A DNA stretch of 14,712 nucleotides from positions 1 through 14,712 of the forward strand of contig JAGZQF010000038.1 of NCBI GenBank assembly GCA_018382295.1, written 5' to 3'. The first letter of the stretch is position 1, and every line of letters starts with the position of its first letter. Positions 1 to 7,374 of the stretch are shown piece by piece. Made by a program: the position numbers and the translations under genes. This DNA comes from Collinsella sp. Its GTDB lineage: Bacteria; Actinomycetota; Coriobacteriia; Coriobacteriales; Coriobacteriaceae. Under the pieces are notes generated by a model, which made no database searches, was not told the origin of the DNA, and saw only the letters and a program-made list of their open reading frames with translations.

Positions 1-1
1 G

Positions 2-82
2 TTCATGCTGCCCCCATCATCGCGGTCTACGGGGTCAAAGATATGGCACCGTGGGGACACATGTATGTCAATCCTGGTCTAA
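2..82 (+). pseudogene. 5' remnant of the first P-type ATPase, ended by in-frame TAA
   Basis: The frame used by the ATPase at 143-2530 is open from base 2 to a TAA at 80-82, and is open again from 83 onward. The residues around the stop (ILV, stop, then QSLKKSFFNPF) resemble the stretch just before the first membrane helix of the intact paralogue downstream (SLVRKLADAFVNPF, near 3515-3553). Farther upstream, GSKIWHRGD can be laid against GRNVVTRGK. This suggests the ATPase once began before the window and has acquired a nonsense codon. The similarity is short and judged by eye. The alternative is an unrelated open frame that happens to precede a re-started gene. Frame 1 here also carries an unrecognised open stretch ending at a TAA (91-93), which could be the tail of another upstream gene. 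Confidence 0.4.
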
Positions 83-142
83 CAGAGCCTTAAAAAATCG
101 TTCTTTAATCCGTTTTCGTCGCTGCTGCTTGCACTTGCCGGC

Positions 143-2530
143 TTGGCCTTTTTGGTCGACGTCGTACCGCAGGCGCAAGGCCAGACAGGAGTGTTCGCAC
201 CTGCCGTGCTGTTTTTGATGTGGCTGGTCGGCGGCCTGGTGCGCCTGTTCTACGAAAACGAAGCCAAGCGCAGCTTCGACCGGCACATGTTTAAGGCGAA
301 CCATGCGGCCGTTTGGAAACGTGTCGACGCTTGCTGGATTCAAGTCGATTCCGACCAGCTCGTGCCTGGCGATGTGATTCGCCTGTATGCCGGTATGCTC
401 TGCCCGGTCGATGCGGTCCTTGCCAAGGGCGACCACATCCTTGTCTCCGAATCGTCGCTTACGGGCGAGAGCGGTCAGACCGTCAAGCGAGAAGGGGAGG
501 CCGTCCGTGCTGGAACGACCATCATTGACGGAAAGGCTTCGGCAACCGTTCACGCTCGCGTTGCCGAGGAGCCGCCCACATCGCCGCGGCGCGCTCGGCT
601 AGGCACGCAGTTTGGCGCTGGTGCCAGGAGCATCTGTGCCGCCCTGGTGAGGTGCATGCTCATCGTGCTGCCGTTTGTCATTATGATTCGAGGTTTTGTG
701 CTGGGCGACTGGCCGCAGGCCCTGCTGTTTGCCCTGGGCACGGCCGTTGGCCTGGTCCCCGAGATGCTGCCAGTCGTCACAAGCGTGTGCCTTTCGGGCA
801 GCGCGCATCGCCTTAAGAACAAACAGGTCATTGTTAAAAACGTTGACGCCATGGAATCACTGGGCTCCATGGACGTGGTGTGCGTGGACAAGACGGGCAC
901 GCTCACCGAGGACGCCGCGGTGCTCGAGTACTATACCGATATCCTGGGCAACGAAAGCGAGCAAACGCTCAACCTGGCGTATTTGGAGAGTACGAGCCAG
1001 GGGGCGGCCGCCAACCAGCTCAACCGGGCCATTGCCGACGCGTGCGCCGCGCCCGAGTTGCGTCTCGCCGCCAAAGACCTCGCAGGCGCATTTACCCTGC
1101 ACGCATCTGATCCTTTCGACCACGTCACCAAGGCTTCGGGTGTTAAGCTCGATGCCATGCCTGGGGCGCTTGGTTGCCTGGGGCTGCAGACTCGCCCTGG
1201 CAATCACTTGACCATCGTAAAGGGCGAGGTCGAGAGTGTTTGCGCTCGTTGTGCCTGGGCCAACTTTAAAGGGGAACTCGTCCCCATGGACGCCGCGGGC
1301 CGCCAGAGCGCCTATGAGGTTGCCGAGGACATGCGTGCCGACGGCATCAAGGTCCTCGCCGTTGCCTACAGCACAACGTCTTCGGACTGGGGTGACCTGG
1401 TGCTCTGCGGCTTTTTGGGCTTTTTCGATCGGCCCAAGGCAAGCGCTCGCGCCGCCGTGCGCGCGCTGTCCGACCTTTCCGTTGAGGTGCGCGTGCTTAC
1501 CGGCGACTCGGCTTCGGTTGCCCGGTCAACCTGTTCGCGCCTGGGCATTCCTGCCGATAGCGTTATCACCGGCAGCATGCTCGATGCCATGGAGGAGTCC
1601 GAGGCGCTTGTTCGCGTGGGGCGTACTCGTGTGTTTGCCGAGCTCACGCCCGCGCAAAAGGCTCATGTTGTCAGTCTCATTCGACTCTCTGGCCATACGG
1701 TCGGCTATATCGGCGATGGTGTGAACGATGTGCCGGCGCTTACGTCGGCAGATGTCGGCATCGTTGTGGACTCGGCGGCAGCGGAATCCAAAAAGGTTGC
1801 CGATCTGGTACTGCTCGAGCGCGACCTGGGCGTGGTCGCCGAGGGCGTCAGCGAAGGCAGGACTTCGTTCGCCAACGCTTCCAAGTACATTCGCATCGCG
1901 TCGAGTTCCAACTTTGGCAATATCTGCTCGGTTGCCGCCTCGAGTATCTTCCTGCCGTTTTTGCCGGCAACCGCCGCTCAGCTGCTTTTGCTCAACCTGT
2001 GCTATGACGCCACCTGCCTGGCGCTCTCGTGGGATAACGTCGACGATGCGGAGATCGCCCGTCCCAAGGCATGGTCGGGCAAGGGCCTCGGCAGCTTTAT
2101 GCTTCACTTTGGCTTCGCGAGTTCGGCGTTTGACATCATCACGTTTGCCATTTTACTCCTGGGCGTTTGCCCCGCGGTGTGCGGTGGGTCCTTTGTCACG
2201 TTGAGTGCTGCGGGCCAGGCGGCCTTTATCGCGACCTTCCAGACCGGATGGTTACTGGAGTGCGCTTGGACCGAATCGCTCGTGCTCCTCGTCTTGCGAG
2301 CGCGGAACGTTCGCGACGGGGACCGGCCGTGTCGTCCGCTCGTGATAATGGTCGCCACCATGCTTATCGCCTCGGCCCTTCTCGCGCTGAGTCCTGCCGC
2401 GCAACTGCTCGGCCTTGTCACGCTGCCCATGTGGTATCTGGGCATCGTTGCACTGCTGAGCGTGTTGTATCTTGTTGTTGTTTCGACGATCAAGCGGGTT
2501 TACCTGTCCCGCTCGAGCAGTCTGTTCTAG
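143..2530 (+). CDS. Divergent MgtA-like P-type ATPase, probably N-terminally truncated or interrupted
   Basis: This is a P-type ATPase of the P3B (MgtA) kind, so the inferred role is cation movement across the cytoplasmic membrane. Counting from a TTG at 143, it has the actuator loop TGES (107-110), PEMLP in the fourth membrane helix (206-210), the phosphorylation motif DKTGTLT with D249, TGD (453-455) and the hinge motif GDGVND (524-529). Late helices carry NLCYDATCLALSWDNVDD, matching the MgtA M6 signature. Oddities: TTG 143 lies inside the first membrane helix (FSSLLLALAGLAFLVDVV begins upstream) and has no ribosome site, and about 80 N-terminal residues of the family are missing. The usual KGA of the nucleotide domain is KGE (360-362), and the Arg-rich FDFxRRR stretch is replaced by PFDHVTKAS. 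The actuator domain is shorter than in the paralogue at 3293. It could be a decaying duplicate or a repurposed sensor. The family call is secure; activity is doubtful. Confidence 0.8.
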   Translation: MAFLVDVVPQAQGQTGVFAPAVLFLMWLVGGLVRLFYENEAKRSFDRHMFKANHAAVWKRVDACWIQVDSDQLVPGDVIRLYAGMLCPVDAVLAKGDHILVSESSLTGESGQTVKREGEAVRAGTTIIDGKASATVHARVAEEPPTSPRRARLGTQFGAGARSICAALVRCMLIVLPFVIMIRGFVLGDWPQALLFALGTAVGLVPEMLPVVTSVCLSGSAHRLKNKQVIVKNVDAMESLGSMDVVCVDKTGTLTEDAAVLEYYTDILGNESEQTLNLAYLESTSQGAAANQLNRAIADACAAPELRLAAKDLAGAFTLHASDPFDHVTKASGVKLDAMPGALGCLGLQTRPGNHLTIVKGEVESVCARCAWANFKGELVPMDAAGRQSAYEVAEDMRADGIKVLAVAYSTTSSDWGDLVLCGFLGFFDRPKASARAAVRALSDLSVEVRVLTGDSASVARSTCSRLGIPADSVITGSMLDAMEESEALVRVGRTRVFAELTPAQKAHVVSLIRLSGHTVGYIGDGVNDVPALTSADVGIVVDSAAAESKKVADLVLLERDLGVVAEGVSEGRTSFANASKYIRIASSSNFGNICSVAASSIFLPFLPATAAQLLLLNLCYDATCLALSWDNVDDAEIARPKAWSGKGLGSFMLHFGFASSAFDIITFAILLLGVCPAVCGGSFVTLSAAGQAAFIATFQTGWLLECAWTESLVLLVLRARNVRDGDRPCRPLVIMVATMLIASALLALSPAAQLLGLVTLPMWYLGIVALLSVLYLVVVSTIKRVYLSRSSSLF

Positions 2531-2539
2531 GGCGGTTCT

Positions 2540-3022
2540 ATGCGTACCAACAGAACCAACATAGCGATTACGCCGGCAGAGGCCGCCGAGCTCAGCAACG
2601 CGCTGTTCTCGTCCGGTAGCGCCGCCGCTCTCGAACTTGCACCCGTGTTTGCCGATATCGTATCGGGCGGGCTGACCGCCATAGAACTGACAGTTGCCGG
2701 CTCGCAGACAAGTGCCGCTGCGGAGCCCATCGTTATCGGCGATCTTTCCATCGATCTGGCTTCGCGCACCGTTAAAGTGTCGGGCGCGCCCGTTTCGCTC
2801 ACGCCCAAAGAATTCGATATCCTGGCCTTTTTGGCGAGCAACCGGGGCACAGTCTTTAGCAAAGAGGAAATCTATCGCGCTGTATGGCAAGACGAATATC
2901 TGCTCGATGACAGTAACATCATGGCCTTTGTCCGCAAGATCCGAAAGAAGATTGAACCCGAGCCCGACAATCCCCGGTACCTGCTAACTGTTTGGGGTGT
3001 GGGCTATAAAATAGCCGAGTAA
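2540..3022 (+). CDS. Receiverless OmpR/PhoB-type winged-helix transcriptional regulator
   Basis: The protein has 160 residues. Residues about 66-160 form a complete OmpR/PhoB C-terminal winged helix. It starts with the strand segment GDLSIDLASRTVKVSG, then LTPKEFDILAFLASNRGTVFS, the recognition region LLDDSNIMAFVRKIRKKIE, and the wing ending YLLTVWGVGYK. The first 65 residues are only weakly structured (Ala/Ser/Leu-rich) and contain none of the acidic pocket, phospho-Asp or conserved Lys of a receiver domain. It therefore cannot be phosphorylated in the classical way, and must sense something through its N-terminus or act constitutively. It starts 9 bases after the ATPase stop, with a weak AGGGCGG upstream, so translational coupling is likely. 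Its position between two MgtA-type ATPases suggests it controls them; that is inference. A terminator-like hairpin follows 65 bases downstream. Confidence 0.85.
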   Translation: MRTNRTNIAITPAEAAELSNALFSSGSAAALELAPVFADIVSGGLTAIELTVAGSQTSAAAEPIVIGDLSIDLASRTVKVSGAPVSLTPKEFDILAFLASNRGTVFSKEEIYRAVWQDEYLLDDSNIMAFVRKIRKKIEPEPDNPRYLLTVWGVGYKIAE

Positions 3023-3087
3023 CGCGTTGAATCGTCCGCTTCTATCGACCCCAAAAGCCACTCTGACAATCCTTGCCAAATCGCAAG

Positions 3088-3140
3088 AAAGCCGCAAGAA
3101 ACCAGCCATGTGCCCGGTCTTGCGGCTTTTCTATTCTAAG
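3088..3140 (+). terminator. Intrinsic terminator or attenuator before mgtA
   Basis: A perfect 12-bp stem is formed by AAAGCCGCAAGA (3088-3099) and TCTTGCGGCTTT (3118-3129). It encloses an 18-base loop and is followed by a T-rich tail (TTTTCTATTCT). It lies after the winged-helix gene and before the mgtA leader. It may simply end the upstream transcript. It could also act as an attenuator, since no convincing separate promoter for mgtA is visible between it and the gene. Confidence 0.75.
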
Positions 3141-3292
3141 GACAGTCGCAGACGCGAAGGGAAGGTGAGGACCGTGAGCGGCAGTGACAGTACCAGCAAG
3201 GCAGGGCGATGTCTGCCGGCGCAGGTCCACCTTAATGGCGGGCGTCGCGGCTAGACGGCTCTGCATCCGATCGACAGAACGGAGCAAGGCAA
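3141..3292 (+). promoter_or_regulatory. Structured leader of mgtA with possible leader peptide
   Basis: This gene-free stretch precedes mgtA. A long-range helix can form between AAGGT-(GA)-GGACC (3162-3173) and GGTCC-ACCTT (3224-3233), ten pairs with a two-base bulge. Inside it, CTGCC (3213-3217) can pair either with GGCAG at 3200-3204 or, one pair longer, with CGGCAG at 3179-3184; the two pairings exclude each other. A short frame, GTG 3174 to TAG 3252-3254 (26 residues), follows GGTGAGG at a good spacing and could be a leader peptide. The AGGTGAGG motif recalls the start of the M-box magnesium riboswitch, but the rest of that consensus is not recognisable. A regulatory role is inferred from the pairing and the position before a magnesium transporter. 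I see no clear -35/-10 pair. Confidence 0.4.
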
Positions 3293-6061
3293 TTGAAGAA
3301 GCTGAATATGCGCCATACGCCATCTGCAGTCCAGGCGCAAAACGAACTGATCAGGCATCGTGCAGAGGGCCGCATCCAGCATGCGGCAACTATCCCGCTG
3401 ATGGACGCCATGTCCTGGGTGGGCTCGAACCTGGGTGGTCTGGACCGCGACGAGGTCGCGCACAGCGAGGCCGATAACGGACGCAACGTGGTCACGCGCG
3501 GCAAGAAAAAGTCGCTTGTCCGCAAGCTCGCGGATGCATTCGTCAATCCCTTTACGGCAATCCTGTTTTTCCTAGCCATTATCTCGGCAACGACGGACAT
3601 GATATTCCCGGCGTTGTCGATGATGGGCAACACGCCGGAGGACTTTGACCCGCTGACGGTGATTATCATCACCACGATGGTGGTTCTTTCGGGCACGCTG
3701 CGCTATGTCCAGGAAGCGCGTAGCGGCAATGCGGCCGAAAAGCTGCTCGACATGATCACGACCACCGTGACGGTCACCCGCAAGGATGTCCCCAGGACCG
3801 AGATTCCCATCGACGACGTGGTGGTCGGCGACATCGTGCATCTGTCCGCCGGTGACATGATTCCCGCCGACGTGAGGATTATCGAGGCCAAGGACCTCTT
3901 TGTGGGCCAGGCCAGCCTGACGGGCGAGAGCGAGCCGGTCGAGAAGGTCCCCACGACCTGCACCGAGTCCGATTCGGCCACGTCGTTCGAGAACATTGCC
4001 CTCATGGGCAGCAGCGTGATATCGGGCAGCGCGACGGCGCTCGTCTTTAGCGTGGGCGAGCAGACCCTGTTTGGTTCCATGGCGTCGAGCCTGTCCGACG
4101 ACGCTGCGGAGACGAGCTTTTCCAAGGGCGTCAACAGCGTCTCGTGGGTGCTCATCCGCTTTATGATGGTAATGGTTCCGTTTGTCTTTTTGATCAACGG
4201 CGTCACGAAGGGCAATTGGCTCGATGCCGGCCTGTTCGCCATCAGCATTGCCGTGGGTCTGACGCCCGAGATGCTGCCCATGATCGTTACCACGTGCCTT
4301 GCCAAGGGCGCGGTTGCCATGAGTAAAAAGCAGACGATCGTTAAGAACCTCAACTCGATTCAAAACTTTGGCGCGATGGACGTGCTGTGCACCGACAAGA
4401 CCGGCACGCTTACGCAGGACCAGGTGGTGCTGGAGTATCACTGGAACATCGACGGCCAGGAGGATTCGCGCGTTTTGCGCCACGCCTACCTCAACAGCTA
4501 TTTCCAGACGGGCTACAAGAATCTGATGGATCTGGCGATCATCAAGTGCACGGAGGAAGAGGAGCAAAACGACCCGAGTCTCACCGATCTTTCCGAGGCC
4601 TACGTGAAGGTCGATGAGGTGCCGTTCGACTTTACGCGCCGTCGCCTCACCACGGTGGTGCGCGATCGCAGCGGCAAGACCCAGATGGTTACCAAGGGCG
4701 CGGTCGAGGAAATGCTGTCGGTGTGCTCGCATGCCGAGATCGACGGCGGCGTTCATGTGCTGGACGACGAGGTGCGCGAGCGCATTCTGGCGACAGTTTC
4801 CGACCTTAATGACGACGGTTTCCGTGTGCTGGCGATTGCTCAAAAGTCCAACCCGTCACCCGCCGGTGCCTTTAGCGCCGAGGATGAGCGCGACATGGTC
4901 CTAATCGGCTACCTGGCCTTTTTGGATCCGCCCAAAGAGTCGACGGCCGATGCGATCGAGGCGCTGCGCAATCACGGCGTTGCCACCAAGATCCTGACTG
5001 GCGACAACGAGAAGGTTACGCGTACCATCTGCAAACAGGTGGGGCTGCAGGTCAACAACATGTTGCTCGGCAGTGACATCGCTGACATGGATGACGCCGA
5101 GCTCGCTCGCCGGGCCGAGGATGTGCAGGTCTTCGCCAAGCTCACGCCCGACCAAAAGTCGCGCGCCGTTTCCGTCCTGCGTGCGAACGGGCATGTGGTG
5201 GGCTATATGGGCGACGGTATCAACGACGCCTCAGCCATGAAGTCGTCTGACATCGGCATCTCGGTCGACACGGCCGTCGACGTTGCTAAGGAGTCCGCCG
5301 ACATCATCTTGCTCGAGAAGGATCTGATGGTGCTCGAGGAGGGCATCGTCGAGGGGCGTAAGACCTACGCCAACATGATCAAGTACATCAAGATGACCGC
5401 GAGCTCCAACTTCGGCAACATGTTCAGCGTACTTGCCGCGTCTGCCCTGCTGCCGTTCTTGCCCATGATGAGCATTCAGCTGATCTTGCTCAATTTGATT
5501 TATGACTGCAGCTGCCTGGCGATTCCCTGGGACAACGTGGACGAGGAGTTCCTGCGCGTGCCACGTGCCTGGGATGCCTCGAGTGTCGGCAGGTTCATGA
5601 TCTGGATTGGGCCCACCAGCTCCATCTTCGACTTTATGACCTACATCTTTATGTACTTTGTCTTCTGCCCCCTGTTTGTGAGCCACGGTGTACTGTTCAA
5701 CGAGCTGGCGAGCGTCTACTCGGGTGCCGCGCTGGAGCAGATGCAGCTGGCCTACATCGCGCTGTTCCAGGCTGGTTGGTTCGTCGAATCCATGTGGAGC
5801 CAGACTTTGGTTATCCATATGATTCGCACGCCCAAGTTGCCGTTTATCCAGAGTCGTGCCTCGGCTCCGGTGATGCTGCTCACGATGACCGGCATTGCAC
5901 TGCTCACGCTGATCCCGTTTAGCCCGCTTGGCCCCACGCTGGGTCTGGGAGCACTGCCCATCGAGTACTTCTTGTTCCTGATTCCGTGCATCTTGCTGTA
6001 CATGGCGCTGGCGACGAGCCTTAAGAAGGCCTATGTCAAGCGTTACGGCGAGCTGCTGTAG
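3293..6061 (+). CDS. mgtA: MgtA-type magnesium-translocating P-type ATPase
   Basis: The 922-residue length is typical for P3B ATPases such as MgtA, which use ATP to bring Mg2+ into the cell. All hallmarks are present: a cytosolic N-terminus of about 85 residues and M1-M2 (near 86-140). Next come TGES (210-213), PEMLP in M4 (325-329), DKTGTLT with phospho-acceptor D368, the nucleotide-domain FDFTRRRLTTVV and KGAVEEM (K468), TGDN, and GDGIND (640-645). Six C-terminal helices follow. M6 carries NLIYDCSCLAIPWDNVDEE, very close to the NLLYDVSQVAIPFDNVDDE of enteric MgtA. The start is TTG 3293, chosen for GGAG at 3281-3284, eight bases upstream; an internal ATG at 3308 has a poorer site. It is followed 28 bases later by a tiny membrane protein and is probably controlled through its leader. 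Specificity for Mg2+ rather than another divalent cation is by family. Confidence 0.93.
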   Translation: MKKLNMRHTPSAVQAQNELIRHRAEGRIQHAATIPLMDAMSWVGSNLGGLDRDEVAHSEADNGRNVVTRGKKKSLVRKLADAFVNPFTAILFFLAIISATTDMIFPALSMMGNTPEDFDPLTVIIITTMVVLSGTLRYVQEARSGNAAEKLLDMITTTVTVTRKDVPRTEIPIDDVVVGDIVHLSAGDMIPADVRIIEAKDLFVGQASLTGESEPVEKVPTTCTESDSATSFENIALMGSSVISGSATALVFSVGEQTLFGSMASSLSDDAAETSFSKGVNSVSWVLIRFMMVMVPFVFLINGVTKGNWLDAGLFAISIAVGLTPEMLPMIVTTCLAKGAVAMSKKQTIVKNLNSIQNFGAMDVLCTDKTGTLTQDQVVLEYHWNIDGQEDSRVLRHAYLNSYFQTGYKNLMDLAIIKCTEEEEQNDPSLTDLSEAYVKVDEVPFDFTRRRLTTVVRDRSGKTQMVTKGAVEEMLSVCSHAEIDGGVHVLDDEVRERILATVSDLNDDGFRVLAIAQKSNPSPAGAFSAEDERDMVLIGYLAFLDPPKESTADAIEALRNHGVATKILTGDNEKVTRTICKQVGLQVNNMLLGSDIADMDDAELARRAEDVQVFAKLTPDQKSRAVSVLRANGHVVGYMGDGINDASAMKSSDIGISVDTAVDVAKESADIILLEKDLMVLEEGIVEGRKTYANMIKYIKMTASSNFGNMFSVLAASALLPFLPMMSIQLILLNLIYDCSCLAIPWDNVDEEFLRVPRAWDASSVGRFMIWIGPTSSIFDFMTYIFMYFVFCPLFVSHGVLFNELASVYSGAALEQMQLAYIALFQAGWFVESMWSQTLVIHMIRTPKLPFIQSRASAPVMLLTMTGIALLTLIPFSPLGPTLGLGALPIEYFLFLIPCILLYMALATSLKKAYVKRYGELL

Positions 6062-6089
6062 TGACTTCGATGTAGAGAGGAGCGTTTAC

Positions 6090-6245
6090 ATGAACTGGGC
6101 TCAGATTTGGATCGATTTGTTTGGGACTACGGAGTGGCTTGGGCTCAACATGGGCTTTTGGGTGGCCAATGGTGTTGTCCTGGTGATTGTCATCATTATG
6201 AACGTCATCTTTTGGAGCATGAAGCCGCTGCCCAAGGACGAATAA
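6090..6245 (+). CDS. 51-residue single-pass membrane protein downstream of mgtA
   Basis: ATG 6090 is preceded by a strong ribosome site (GAGAGGAG at about 6075-6082) and gives a 51-residue protein. An amphipathic, Trp-rich start (MNWAQIWIDLFGTTEWLG) is followed by one membrane helix (about residues 22-43, GFWVANGVVLVIVIIMNVIFW) and a short charged tail, SMKPLPKDE. It lies 28 bases after mgtA, so it is almost certainly co-transcribed. I do not recognise a named family. Small membrane proteins that bind or stabilise cation pumps are known (MgtR and MgtS for MgtA, KdpF for KdpFABC), and this position suggests a similar subunit or regulator. That role is inference. A longer frame from 6033 overlapping mgtA lacks support. 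Confidence 0.8.
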   Translation: MNWAQIWIDLFGTTEWLGLNMGFWVANGVVLVIVIIMNVIFWSMKPLPKDE

Positions 6246-6300
6246 CATGCATGGGATTGCCTGCGCCGCTGTGCCAAAATAAACACTCGAATGATGTACA

Positions 6301-6333
6301 AATGTGACAAAGGGACGGTCCCTTTGTCACATT
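6301..6333. repeat. 33-base perfect palindrome (16-bp arms)
   Basis: The arms AATGTGACAAAGGGAC (6301-6316) and GTCCCTTTGTCACATT (6318-6333) are exact reverse complements around one central base. It sits between the small membrane protein gene and the dus start, about 20 bases before the latter. It resembles a dispersed REP-type palindrome. It could also end the mgtA transcript, although the T-run after it is poor (ATTGATTT). Confidence 0.8.
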
Positions 6334-6352
6334 GATTTGAAAGTTGATGTTG

Positions 6353-7306
6353 ATGATTCTATCGCTGGCCCCCATGGAGGGGATTACCGGGCATGTGTTC
6401 CGCCGCGTGCATGCAGAATGCTTTGGTGCGCTCGACTGCTACTACACGCCGTTTTTGCCGCCGCCGCGGGTGGGCAATCGCTTTGGCGGCAAGGCGTTTA
6501 AGGAGGTCGATCCTGCCAATAACCAGGGGCTTAACGTGGTGCCTCAGCTCATGTCCAAGAACGCGGATGAGTTTGTGTGGGCGGCACAGGTGCTCGCCGA
6601 CATGGGATACCACGAGGTCAACCTCAACTTGGGATGTCCCTCGGGAACAGTCGTTGCCAAGGGCAAGGGTTCGGGTTTCTTGCGCAACCTGGATGAGCTC
6701 GAGGTGTTTTTGAGCGACGTGTGCGAGCGCTCACCACTGCCGGTGTCGGTAAAGACCAGGCTGGGGCTTGAGAGCGATGCTGAGTACGAGCGCGTGCTCG
6801 ATCTCTACTGTCGTATGCCGCTTGCCGAGCTGATCGTGCATCCGCGCGTGCAAAAGGATCGCTATACGGGCTCGCCGCGCAAAGAGTATTATGGCGAGAC
6901 GCTTGAGCGGGCGCCGTTCCCGGTAGCCTATAACGGCGACATTTTTGACCTCGAGGACATGGATGCGCTGGTTGCTGCCTATCCCGACACGCGCCATGTA
7001 ATGCTGGGCCGCGGTCTGCTTGCAAACCCTGCGCTGGCACGCATGGTAAACGGCGGCCCTGCCGCCACCGTCGCCGAGCTGCAACGTTTCCATAACACGC
7101 TGTTCGCGGCCTATGCAGAAGAGATTGGCGGCAACGCGGTCTTTCGCATGAAGGAGTGGTGGTTCTACGCCAAGTGCGCTTTCGCCGATCCCGCCACCGT
7201 CCATAAGATCGTGCGCAAGACCAAGAAGGTCGACGAATACCGCGCCGCCGTCGACCGCGTCTTCCGCGAGCAACCGCTCGCATCCGCAGCCCGCTTCCGC
7301 GGCTAG
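6353..7306 (+). CDS. tRNA-dihydrouridine synthase (Dus family)
   Basis: This is an FMN-dependent enzyme that reduces specific uridines in tRNA to dihydrouridine. Visible Dus features are the N-terminal beta-strand motif LAPMEGITGHVFR and NLGCPSGTVVAKGKGSGFL with the catalytic Cys (about C95). SVKTRLG supplies the substrate-side Lys (about K134), IVHPR a flavin-contacting His (about H163), and NGDIF and MLGRGLLANPAL the phosphate-binding loops. The length of 317 residues fits the family. Three closely spaced starts exist (TTG 6344, ATG 6347, ATG 6353); I prefer 6353 because GAAAG at 6339-6343 is then nine bases away. Which subfamily (A, B or C) is not clear from sequence alone. Long palindromes flank the gene on both sides, which may mean it is transcribed alone. 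Confidence 0.92.
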   Translation: MILSLAPMEGITGHVFRRVHAECFGALDCYYTPFLPPPRVGNRFGGKAFKEVDPANNQGLNVVPQLMSKNADEFVWAAQVLADMGYHEVNLNLGCPSGTVVAKGKGSGFLRNLDELEVFLSDVCERSPLPVSVKTRLGLESDAEYERVLDLYCRMPLAELIVHPRVQKDRYTGSPRKEYYGETLERAPFPVAYNGDIFDLEDMDALVAAYPDTRHVMLGRGLLANPALARMVNGGPAATVAELQRFHNTLFAAYAEEIGGNAVFRMKEWWFYAKCAFADPATVHKIVRKTKKVDEYRAAVDRVFREQPLASAARFRG

Positions 7307-7311
7307 TTAGA

Positions 7312-7359
7312 CATCGGGGACGTTCTTTAGCGACTAGGCATTTAAGAACGTCCCCGATG
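7312..7359. repeat. 48-base inverted repeat downstream of dus
   Basis: Arms of 16 bases, CATCGGGGACGTTCTT (7312-7327) and AAGAACGTCCCCGATG (7344-7359), pair perfectly around a 16-base loop. It begins five bases after the dus stop. It may terminate dus transcription, but no T-run follows on the + strand. Its different sequence but similar design to the palindrome at 6301 suggests a second dispersed repeat family. Confidence 0.8.
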
Positions 7360-7374
7360 ACTACCCGCAAAAGC

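Noticed and set aside
3141..3292. M-box magnesium riboswitch
   Set aside because: Only AGGTGAGG near the 5' side resembles the consensus; the conserved internal segments are not found by eye. Kept as an undefined structured leader.
3572..4843. 423-codon open frame on the - strand
   Set aside because: It lies fully antisense to the well-supported mgtA gene. Its sequence is rich in His, Arg and Gly, as expected from the complement of high-GC codons, and has no recognisable domain or ribosome site.
6033..6089. Longer N-terminus for the small membrane protein
   Set aside because: It would overlap the end of mgtA, and the strong ribosome site lies just before ATG 6090 instead.
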